This document shows, piece by piece, positions 32,656-39,961 of a stretch of DNA of 47,006 nt (the first letter of the stretch is position 1; the number at the start of each line of letters is the position of its first letter). The translations under genes were made by a program, and so were the position numbers. Source of the DNA: an uncultured Bacteroidota bacterium (lineage in GTDB: Bacteria; Bacteroidota; Bacteroidia; JABEUT01); assembly GCA_903863935.1 (NCBI GenBank), contig CAIPDV010000105.1:1-47006 (forward strand), read 5' to 3'. The notes below the pieces were generated by a model, which ran no database searches, was not told the DNA's origin, and was given only the letters and a program-made list of their open reading frames with translations.

Positions 32656-34713
32656 TTACTCTTTCCATAAGCGTAACAGGCATTCTTCAATAGCTAAAAA
32701 TAACAGGGCTAAAAGTACACAATATTTCCAGTAGAATTTTCCCCGGTTTACCTCTGTTAGCAATGCTGGTAAGGTATCTCCTGAGGCTGGTAATACAGAG
32801 AAATTTGTTACTCCCACATTTTTGCAAAGTGAATCAAGCGCACCGGCGCTAAGAAAATTCATTTGCGATTCTTTACGGTCATAGTTAAAAGAGTACCTGG
32901 AAATAATACTATCGCCTGCTGCAAGTTTGAAGTTACCTGCCGAACTTACTTGTCCGTGCATGAATAAGTAAGTTTTATCATTCACCACACGTTTTTCCGG
33001 CAGGAAGGAGAATGTATCTGAATTGGATTTTATTTTAAAAAGTGTACCTTCAGGCAAACTCATAGTCGGAGCTTCGATGGGTTGCTCGTGGCCTAAAGTA
33101 TAGTACAACATTTGTTGAGGGCTGCTGAAAAGCCCAATGTTATATAGGGTTGGAACAAAAATGGCATGCTTACGGAAATTACTGAATGCATCGGAAAGCG
33201 AAACTGTGAGCAGGTAAATGTGGCTTTGGTTGTAGTTAAACATATCTAGCAAGTCATCCCCATTATCAAGTTTCATTAGGTTTTCGTATGGTAGTTTTGA
33301 GTTGTGTTGCAAGCGATAATGCCTGTTTACAATAGGTAGATCCATATTGCTGTGTTCTTTCTTTTCAAACACTCCGGCATAAATCGGACTTTCATAATTT
33401 AGTTTGTCTACCTTTAACTTGGTGGTATCAATACTTCCAATTGCTGCAGAATTGACTGATGATAGAAAATTATTGTAGGAATCTTTATCAAATCCTGAAG
33501 ATGGAGGGATAATAAGTAAGTCGCCACCTTTGGTAAGGTATCTGTTCAGTTCATGACTCATCCCCGACGAAATTGTGTTTACCTCATCCAGTATAATCAG
33601 GCGGTATTGGGTAAAGGATGAATAGTCGAGGTGGGTAGAGAAGGCTTCTGTTAAAGTAAAGAGTGAGTCCTTCCCATACAGGTAGCTTAATGATGTATTT
33701 AGTTTCAAACTATCAGGATGGATGCAAAGCACTGGTATTCCTGCCGATATGTGATAGGAGAAGAATAGATTATCATCAAAGCTGATAGGATAATCTGAAA
33801 TTTTTAGTTCGCCTTGCTGAAGAATAGCTTTATCGGGTACAAATGACATTGTAACAATTGTTGAGGCAAAAGGACCAACAGAGAATGAAGCTGTAGCTTT
33901 TTCAATTCCATTTATGAATAGTTTCAGGGGTTTGTCTGTTGTGGCAGCAGTTGAATAGTTTACAAGTTTTACAAATAATTGTTCCGCTTTACCTGGCAAG
34001 TGAACCGGAGATGTAAACCAGCAGGTATCTATTGTAATATTGTTTTTAGTTTCGGCTGCTACCGGAACAAATGCTTGGGTAATTCCTGAAGTTGTTTTAT
34101 ACGCAGCCATACCTGAGACGGATTTCTGAAAGTCTGAGATAAGAAAGGCTTCTTTCACAGGGCAGCCCGAATGAGTAAGGTTATCTTCCTGCCTGGCCAT
34201 TATTTCTCCAAGATTTCGTGATGATGTTGAACCTTTCAGGCCTTTAAGCTGGTCAATAAATTCGTCTTTATTAAGCCAGCGTTCCTGCATCGAACTGAAA
34301 TCTTCGGTAACAAGTTGAACTTTATCAGAAGGATTTAACGTTTTTGCAATCTGTTCTGCCTTGTTTTTAGCATCCTCCAGTAATGTTCCGTTTTGATTCA
34401 GGCCCATCATGCTGAAGGAATTGTCAATAAATATACTCACCGCTTTGGAGCCTGATGCTGTAACACCAGTCTTATTAGGTATGAATGGTTGAGCGAAAGC
34501 AAGTACAAGGAAGATAATAATAAGGCAGCGGCAAATAAGCACCAGCAATTGGCGCAACTTGCTTTTGGAATGCGATTCCTGAACTACTTCTTTTAAGAAG
34601 CGGACATTGGAAAAGTAGAGTTTTTTGTACCTGCGGAAATTAAATAGATGAATTATAATGGGAATGCTGATTGCCGACAGGGCATACAGAAAAGATGGAA
34701 ACAGGAAATTCAT
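32656..34713 (-). CDS. BatA-domain/VWA membrane protein
   Basis: This 685-residue protein opens with the N-terminal double-transmembrane BatA domain: MNFLFPSFLYALSAISIPII, the conserved LFNFRRYKKLYFSNVRFLKE, and a second helix (about 55-76). A VWA-like domain begins at D97 (FIDNSFSMMG, intact DxSxS). A long extracytoplasmic region follows, then a C-terminal helix (about 663-680) and a short tail LRLWKE. It resembles the Bacteroidota aerotolerance-type proteins, but no MoxR or BatB neighbours are present. TTG-ATG precedes the chosen ATG (34713). The -7 element at 34721-34728 ends seven bases from it, so the message is probably nearly leaderless. Confidence 0.82.
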   Translation of the reverse strand: MNFLFPSFLYALSAISIPIIIHLFNFRRYKKLYFSNVRFLKEVVQESHSKSKLRQLLVLICRCLIIIFLVLAFAQPFIPNKTGVTASGSKAVSIFIDNSFSMMGLNQNGTLLEDAKNKAEQIAKTLNPSDKVQLVTEDFSSMQERWLNKDEFIDQLKGLKGSTSSRNLGEIMARQEDNLTHSGCPVKEAFLISDFQKSVSGMAAYKTTSGITQAFVPVAAETKNNITIDTCWFTSPVHLPGKAEQLFVKLVNYSTAATTDKPLKLFINGIEKATASFSVGPFASTIVTMSFVPDKAILQQGELKISDYPISFDDNLFFSYHISAGIPVLCIHPDSLKLNTSLSYLYGKDSLFTLTEAFSTHLDYSSFTQYRLIILDEVNTISSGMSHELNRYLTKGGDLLIIPPSSGFDKDSYNNFLSSVNSAAIGSIDTTKLKVDKLNYESPIYAGVFEKKEHSNMDLPIVNRHYRLQHNSKLPYENLMKLDNGDDLLDMFNYNQSHIYLLTVSLSDAFSNFRKHAIFVPTLYNIGLFSSPQQMLYYTLGHEQPIEAPTMSLPEGTLFKIKSNSDTFSFLPEKRVVNDKTYLFMHGQVSSAGNFKLAAGDSIISRYSFNYDRKESQMNFLSAGALDSLCKNVGVTNFSVLPASGDTLPALLTEVNRGKFYWKYCVLLALLFLAIEECLLRLWKE

Positions 34714-34720
34714 CAAAGCC

Positions 34721-34728
34721 CAAAGATA
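34721..34728 (-). promoter_or_regulatory. -7 promoter element for the BatA-like gene
   Basis: TATCTTTG on the minus strand is a perfect TAnnTTTG match only seven bases upstream of the ATG. The BatA transmembrane domain requires that ATG, so a leaderless or very short leader is likely. Confidence 0.6.
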
Positions 34729-34931
34729 CTAAATAAATGCTGTGTAGCAGAATGTGAACTTTTAACCAAACAAACAGGAACGATTTCAATGGGTGTAAGA
34801 CAGCTATAAACAGGCTACTTAATTGCCTTATAACGCGTTTATAAATTTTCATAACCTTTTTGAAAAATGCACGTATATGTATACAGATGAAAAAAATAAA
34901 CAATTTGCCCATGCTCAATAGAATTAAAAAT

Positions 34932-35825
34932 ATGCGTTTTCTTAAACGATATTTTATCCTGTTGCCTGTTGCTCTTTTAAGTCTTTCTGCAAGTGCTCAG
35001 TTGGGTGAAAGAAATGAATCAAATCTTATAGATCTTGGAAGTAAACCTAAAATCCATCGCAATGGCGATGACTTTTACAACGCTATAAAGTTTGGGGTCG
35101 TAATGCCCCAGGGTTTGTTTGCTCAGCCAATAACAAATCCGGGAGGAGATAATTTCAGTAAATTAACACTCCCTTTTAAGGGAAAGGATGGGCTTGGAGC
35201 CAAACAAGGATTCAATTTTCAATACGATGGATTTTCATCTATTGGCAGAGCACATGAGAGGGCATCGGTAACCACCCACTTTGGTTTCCAGTACGGGCTA
35301 GAGTTTGGATATATTCCCTTAAGCTGGAATAATGTTAATTGGGGTATTTATAATATGAATGTAGGAACTTCTCCGTTTATATATACCGGTTTAAAGTTTG
35401 GGCCTGGTTTTTATTTCAATCCAACCAAGGATATGGGTATTGGATTATATGCGACTTGCGATCTCAATTTTATGGTTCCGGGAGGTGCTTATGCAACCTA
35501 CAATTACACCGACCCTGCAGGAAATAATACGGTGACTGCTTATTATATTCAAGACACAACAGTTATTCACACAAGCGTAAATGCATCGGCGGGTATTAAT
35601 ATTTATTACAAAACTTTTATAATTGGAATTGAATATAATTGGATGCATACAAGATTTGATGCGTCGGTTACCCAGAATAATGCAGAAACCAGTAACATAG
35701 GAAAGATCACCACTCCAACATCCTATTATTCCTTCAGCAATGTTATTCACACAGATGTAATAAAAATAACCTTGGGCATACGCCTGGGTTGGGGTTGCAA
35801 ACATCGTTATGACGATGAGCAATAA
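34932..35825 (+). CDS. Outer-membrane beta-barrel protein, locus copy A
   Basis: The protein has about 297 residues: a signal peptide (MRFLKRYFILLPVALLSLSA, cleaved near ASAQ) and then a long beta-rich region with alternating aromatics. Landmarks shared with the gene at 38896 are: PFKG-x-x-GLGA-x-x-GF-x-F-x-Y; a GLKFGPGFYFNP versus GFKIGPQFNINP strand; YYKTFIIGIEYNWMHTR versus YYKALFVGIEYNWMHTR; and a final KITLGIRLGWG strand. It should be an outer-membrane barrel of unknown function. Starts at 34860, 34887 or 34911 are open but place extra residues before the signal peptide. It precedes the patatin-like lipase gene by 177 bases. Confidence 0.78.
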   Translation: MRFLKRYFILLPVALLSLSASAQLGERNESNLIDLGSKPKIHRNGDDFYNAIKFGVVMPQGLFAQPITNPGGDNFSKLTLPFKGKDGLGAKQGFNFQYDGFSSIGRAHERASVTTHFGFQYGLEFGYIPLSWNNVNWGIYNMNVGTSPFIYTGLKFGPGFYFNPTKDMGIGLYATCDLNFMVPGGAYATYNYTDPAGNNTVTAYYIQDTTVIHTSVNASAGINIYYKTFIIGIEYNWMHTRFDASVTQNNAETSNIGKITTPTSYYSFSNVIHTDVIKITLGIRLGWGCKHRYDDEQ

Positions 35826-35953
35826 AATATAATATATCCCTTTCAGTATTAAATTCAAAAGTTTTCTCGTCAATAAAGCACGTATCAATAGGGTGCTTAA
35901 GGGTATTTGTTATTTTAGAAAAAACAGATTTAATTGCCATTTCATTTATTTAG

Positions 35954-35961
35954 TATCTTTG
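35954..35961 (+). promoter_or_regulatory. -7 promoter element for the patatin-like gene
   Basis: TATCTTTG fits TAnnTTTG, 41 bases upstream of the ATG at 36003. Confidence 0.6.
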
Positions 35962-36002
35962 ATATGTAATAACTGAAATAAATAACTTCAATTAAACTTG
36001 TT

Positions 36003-37868
36003 ATGGAAGCAAATAATGAGAGTATACTCAAGGAAAGAAATATTGGTAATGCAGGAGCAACCGAAATTACATGCCCCGAAACCCCTTTTGAAAATATAGC
36101 TCTTGCTTTTTCCGGAGGTGGTTTCCGGGCTGCCTCTTTCAGCCTTGGTGTTATGTCGTACTTCAATCATATATCATTTAACGGCGATACATTATTGAAG
36201 AAAGTAAAATACATTTCATCGGCCTCGGGCGGAACGTATACGGCTGCTCTATATGCGTTATATAACTCCAGGGGAGAGGATTTTGACAAAATGTACAGAA
36301 AGTTATGCAGTGCCATGAACAACCAGGAGCTTCTGGAAAAAGCACTTAGTATTTTAAATGATGAAAAAGCCTGGGTAAACAGGCCGGAAAAGTCCAGGAA
36401 TCTTATCAACGCATTTTCGATGGCGTATGATACTGAATTGTTATTCGATGGAGCCACCATTGAGCCTTTGATAACGGCTGGAAAATTAAATTCTCACCTG
36501 GATGAGGTCTGTTTTAACTCCACCGAATTTTATAAAGGGCACACCTTTAAACAACAGGTTAAATTAAAAGATGAACCCAAAGGCTTTAAGGACGATTATT
36601 TTCTGTTTGGGGGCCACTATGCTTACCTTGGTTCTGCAAATGATATCGGGAACATAGTTCCGAAATTAAAGTTAGCTGATGTATTGGCTGCTTCTTCCTG
36701 TTTTCCGGCGGGTTTTGAGCCATTCATTTACCCGCACGATTTCAGCTATGGCACTGAACATAATCCTGGGTTAGATATAAAGGATTTAAAAGGCGATCTT
36801 AAACTGGTTATTCAAAGTAATTCAGCTAAAGAAAAATCATTGAGGCAGGAGCAAACATTCGGTTTAATGGATGGGGGTGTGGATGATAACCAGGCATTGA
36901 ACAGCTTAATGGACGCAGATGAAAGCCGTCAAAAAAAATACACTTCATTTAAAAGATTTGATTTTATAATGGTAAATGATGTGGCAAGTTTTTTTATGGA
37001 TGGGTATGAACCTCCCCAAAAACAAACCGATAGCTTTTGGAAAAATTTGAATTTCAGTACTGTCAAATATATTCTGTTCAGCCTCTTTGGTATTTCGTTG
37101 CTTTGCCTGGGAGTATTGTTTTGTATAATGATTTACTTTCCATATGTTGGCGGAGGGGTGAAGCTGGGATTAGGTGTAATTGGAGCATTACTTTTAGGGA
37201 TTACTGTAATTCCGTTATTGATTTATGATTTCGTCCTAGAGAAGTTAACAGAAACAAACGATGATGGAGATTCTAAAGGTGCATCAAAACTAAGTTTAGA
37301 AGATAATTTTTCTCCAGAGATAATTAAAAGCCTCTCTCTCTATTTTGATAAAACCAAATTAGGGGTTTTGGCTCAAATGATGGGTTCCCGGATAGACTCG
37401 GTGCTAACCCTTAATAATGATGTGTTTTTAAAAAGAATACGCCGCATAATTTACGAGATCTTTTATGAATCACCTAAGTGGGAATGGAGGCGTAAAGGGA
37501 ATTATATTTATGATTTAAGCCGGACCAATAATATTAACAGGCATTTCCGCATTGCTGATAATTTAAAAAAGGGCATTTATAATCAAACCCAACTGGACAT
37601 GCTTGAACCAACAGATTTGATCCAGGATGTTGCAGATATCGCTTTTGGCATGGGCACCACACTGTGGTTTGGTAAAGATAATAACCACACAATGAAAAAT
37701 ATCATTGCATGCGGACAGTTTACCACCTGCTATAATTTACTGGGATATGTCTACTCAATACAGAATAAGTTTCCTCAATTACATACAGAATTAATGAAAA
37801 ATATGCAGGAGCAACTGGAGAGGGATTGGAATAATTTTAAACTTGACCCCTTCAAAATTTATAAATAA
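36003..37868 (+). CDS. Patatin-like phospholipase with two internal membrane segments
   Basis: This 621-residue predicted serine lipase has the oxyanion-hole motif GGGFRAASFSLGVM (38-51), the nucleophile S75 in ISSASGGTY (SxSGG in place of GxSxG), AASSCFPAGFEPFIYP, and the catalytic aspartate D290 in FGLMDGGVDDNQ. After the lipase core, two hydrophobic helices (about 355-380 and 387-410) are followed by about 210 residues that I cannot assign. No signal peptide is visible. The hydrophobic pair could anchor the enzyme in the inner membrane with the lipase domain cytoplasmic. It is flanked by two paralogous outer-membrane barrel genes, and its end is nine bases from the convergent methyltransferase gene. 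Confidence 0.85.
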   Translation: MEANNESILKERNIGNAGATEITCPETPFENIALAFSGGGFRAASFSLGVMSYFNHISFNGDTLLKKVKYISSASGGTYTAALYALYNSRGEDFDKMYRKLCSAMNNQELLEKALSILNDEKAWVNRPEKSRNLINAFSMAYDTELLFDGATIEPLITAGKLNSHLDEVCFNSTEFYKGHTFKQQVKLKDEPKGFKDDYFLFGGHYAYLGSANDIGNIVPKLKLADVLAASSCFPAGFEPFIYPHDFSYGTEHNPGLDIKDLKGDLKLVIQSNSAKEKSLRQEQTFGLMDGGVDDNQALNSLMDADESRQKKYTSFKRFDFIMVNDVASFFMDGYEPPQKQTDSFWKNLNFSTVKYILFSLFGISLLCLGVLFCIMIYFPYVGGGVKLGLGVIGALLLGITVIPLLIYDFVLEKLTETNDDGDSKGASKLSLEDNFSPEIIKSLSLYFDKTKLGVLAQMMGSRIDSVLTLNNDVFLKRIRRIIYEIFYESPKWEWRRKGNYIYDLSRTNNINRHFRIADNLKKGIYNQTQLDMLEPTDLIQDVADIAFGMGTTLWFGKDNNHTMKNIIACGQFTTCYNLLGYVYSIQNKFPQLHTELMKNMQEQLERDWNNFKLDPFKIYK

Positions 37869-37877
37869 AAACAGGAA

Positions 37878-38717
37878 TTAATTCTTTGGTGTCAAATAAA
37901 ACCATTCCATGGTCCCGGGTCTGCCTTCGGCTAAAATGGTGAATTTGTGTTTATAGTCTAGGTCCGAAAGTTCTGGGTATTCATACCGCATAACTTTCAA
38001 ATGATCGGATAGACTGTCAATTACTTTCAGAGAATGTGTTTTAGTAAATAATTCTTTAATGTAAGTGCTGGTATGTTTGTCAACAAAGTCGTGTATTTCA
38101 ATAAGCAAATCACATTCCTTTAATTGTTGAATGTTTTCCCGGGTTAATAATTGTTTTTCGTATCCTTCACAATCTGATATTATCAAGGTTTTACCTTTAA
38201 AAGGAAAGTTTTTCAATGTTTCTGCAGTGCAGGTACTTCCTATAGCTACCCGTTCATCAACCTTGTTGAGCTTGGCCATAGCTAAACAGGCTTTGCGTGA
38301 AACTGGATCGGTATCGTAAGCAAACACTTCTGTTTTAGGCGATTTAAGTGCAAGACCAACCGCATAAAAACCTTCGGCACAGCCAACATCAATTAGTTGG
38401 GAGTAGTTGTTTTTTATCAACTCTTCAACCAAAGGATGCAATTCTCTTTCGTATGAACCAACCAGTTTTGGAAATATGGCACTTCCTGTAGCCAGAAACT
38501 CGGGGTATTTCAGACCTTTAAAAGGCCCATTTTTTACAACAAGATCTGAAAACAGGGTAGTTGCTTTGTCAATAATAGGCTGTATTTCACGCTGGCGGAT
38601 CACCTGCTCACGATAGTGTTTAATATGCGCTGAAGCTGCAACAGGGCCTTTAATAAAAGTCCACGAAAAATCATTGGATACTACTTTCCCAAATATTTTT
38701 TTCCGCAACGAACTCAT
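37878..38717 (-). CDS. SAM-dependent methyltransferase
   Basis: This 279-residue protein has a central class I methyltransferase fold: LIDVGCAEGFYAVGLAL (motif I), VFAYDTDPVSRKACLAMAKLN (motif II) and TLIISDCEGYEKQLL, a post-motif similar to FkbM-type enzymes. The first 85 residues are basic and helical and may bind a partner or substrate. The gene sits between the patatin-like lipase and a beta-barrel gene on the opposite strand. FkbM-like relatives methylate sugar or lipid moieties, but the target here is unknown. Its own -7 element is at 38746. Confidence 0.78.
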   Translation of the reverse strand: MSSLRKKIFGKVVSNDFSWTFIKGPVAASAHIKHYREQVIRQREIQPIIDKATTLFSDLVVKNGPFKGLKYPEFLATGSAIFPKLVGSYERELHPLVEELIKNNYSQLIDVGCAEGFYAVGLALKSPKTEVFAYDTDPVSRKACLAMAKLNKVDERVAIGSTCTAETLKNFPFKGKTLIISDCEGYEKQLLTRENIQQLKECDLLIEIHDFVDKHTSTYIKELFTKTHSLKVIDSLSDHLKVMRYEYPELSDLDYKHKFTILAEGRPGTMEWFYLTPKN

Positions 38718-38745
38718 GGCATTTAAAAATGTGATTAGATGCAGG

Positions 38746-38753
38746 CAAAGGTA
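38746..38753 (-). promoter_or_regulatory. -7 promoter element for the methyltransferase at 37878
   Basis: TACCTTTG on the minus strand fits TAnnTTTG, 28 bases upstream of the ATG at 38717. Confidence 0.55.
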
Positions 38754-38850
38754 AACATTAAAATTCCAATCTTCCTTAGTGTGAATTATACCTCCTATTA
38801 AAGTAAACTATAGAAAAGGCTTCATGTATTATATAATTCAATAAAATTTG

Positions 38851-38858
38851 TAGGTTTG
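38851..38858 (+). promoter_or_regulatory. -7 promoter element for barrel copy B
   Basis: TAGGTTTG fits TAnnTTTG, 37 bases upstream of the ATG at 38896. Confidence 0.55.
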
Positions 38859-38895
38859 TTCCGGAAAAAATAACCCGCAATAACTTAATCCCCAA

Positions 38896-39807
38896 ATGAA
38901 AAAGCAAATTTCCAAATTCCGGTTGTTGAAATATTCAACTGTATTTTTAACCATTGTTCTTTTAATGCCCGCAAGCAGTGATGCACAAATAATTGCAGGC
39001 GGAGGTTCAATGCCTACTAATTACAATAACCCTGATAATAAAGGCAGTAAGGATGATGATTCTTATGGGGTTTTCAAAGTCGGGATAAATTTGCCAATGG
39101 GAACTTTTTCCCAACAAATTCCTTTATTTACGGCTCCAACATATCCTGCGTTAACACTTTTGAACAATTTAAATGCGCCGTTTAAAGGAACTGCAGGATT
39201 GGGTGCAACTAAAGGTTTTAGTTTTGAATATTCCCAGTTTATTTCTTTCGGAGAGGTTAAACTTGGGTCTAAACTGCCTGGTAGAGTTGGTATTCAACTT
39301 GGGTATGATTTTGACTATACACCAATAAATTGGTCGGCTGAAAATTGGAGTAATTACCATATTACCGTGCTTACATATCCTTTTTATTTTAGCGGTTTTA
39401 AAATCGGACCTCAATTTAATATCAACCCGATTGATAATATGGGGCTTTGTTTTTACCTGACCATCGACCCATACATTAGTGTTCCCGGTCAGGAAAAGGC
39501 CAGTTACTATTATAACGACCCAAATGGCTATACAAATACGCTTGATTATTCAATCAGGGATTCAACATTAGTTCAGGGCAATATGAATGTGTCCTTAGGT
39601 GTGAATTTTTATTACAAAGCATTATTTGTGGGCATTGAATATAACTGGATGCATACCAGATATAATGGTTCTGCAACCGGTAGTTATGAGTTTAGCAGCA
39701 GCAACAGCAGTACCTACGGAAATTTAGGTGGAGGCTGGTCAGAAGTTCTGCAATGCAACATGTTAAAGTTCACATTAGGTGTCAGGTTCGGCACCGGCCG
39801 ACGATGA
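38896..39807 (+). CDS. Outer-membrane beta-barrel protein, locus copy B
   Basis: This 303-residue protein has a signal peptide (about 1-30, hydrophobic YSTVFLTIVLLMPAS, cleaved near SDAQ). It is a paralogue of the barrel at 34932, sharing APFKGTAGLGATKGFSFEY, the GFKIGPQFNINP strand, GIEYNWMHTR, and a terminal KFTLGVRFGTGRR strand. Copy B has a Ser/Asn/Gly-rich loop (SSSNSSTYGNLGGG) before the last strand. Function is unknown. Together, copies A and B bracket the lipase and methyltransferase genes. Confidence 0.8.
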   Translation: MKKQISKFRLLKYSTVFLTIVLLMPASSDAQIIAGGGSMPTNYNNPDNKGSKDDDSYGVFKVGINLPMGTFSQQIPLFTAPTYPALTLLNNLNAPFKGTAGLGATKGFSFEYSQFISFGEVKLGSKLPGRVGIQLGYDFDYTPINWSAENWSNYHITVLTYPFYFSGFKIGPQFNINPIDNMGLCFYLTIDPYISVPGQEKASYYYNDPNGYTNTLDYSIRDSTLVQGNMNVSLGVNFYYKALFVGIEYNWMHTRYNGSATGSYEFSSSNSSTYGNLGGGWSEVLQCNMLKFTLGVRFGTGRR

Positions 39808-39930
39808 TGGCTTTTAATAATGCTTGCATTTATCACCCCTGATAGGGTTATTGGCGGGCTTCGTTCATAATTAGTGGCTCAAAGTTCATAACTCATGCCA
39901 GGTTGCTTGTTATTAATAACGCATAAGCCT

Positions 39931-39938
39931 TATTTTTG
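39931..39938 (+). promoter_or_regulatory. -7 promoter element for the ParC-like gene
   Basis: TATTTTTG fits TAnnTTTG, 23 bases upstream of the ATG at 39962. The preceding 60 bases hold TTCATAA/AACTCAT words resembling the reiterated-word repeats elsewhere. Confidence 0.55.
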
Positions 39939-39961
39939 CGTCCCGAAAATAAAAATGCTCA

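Noticed and set aside
32498-32683. Open frame of 61 codons over the REP-like palindromes
   Set aside because: Its sequence is determined by the palindromes and it overlaps two real genes; no promoter or conserved motif supports it.
17011-34713. The two VWA/BatA-type proteins as parts of one Bat system
   Set aside because: They are 13 kb apart, on their own transcripts, and the MoxR, BatB and TPR partners are missing, so a shared system is not supported.
35445-35888. Minus-strand open frame of 147 codons
   Set aside because: It is antisense to the barrel gene at 34932 and has a cysteine-rich, low-complexity translation typical of shadow frames.
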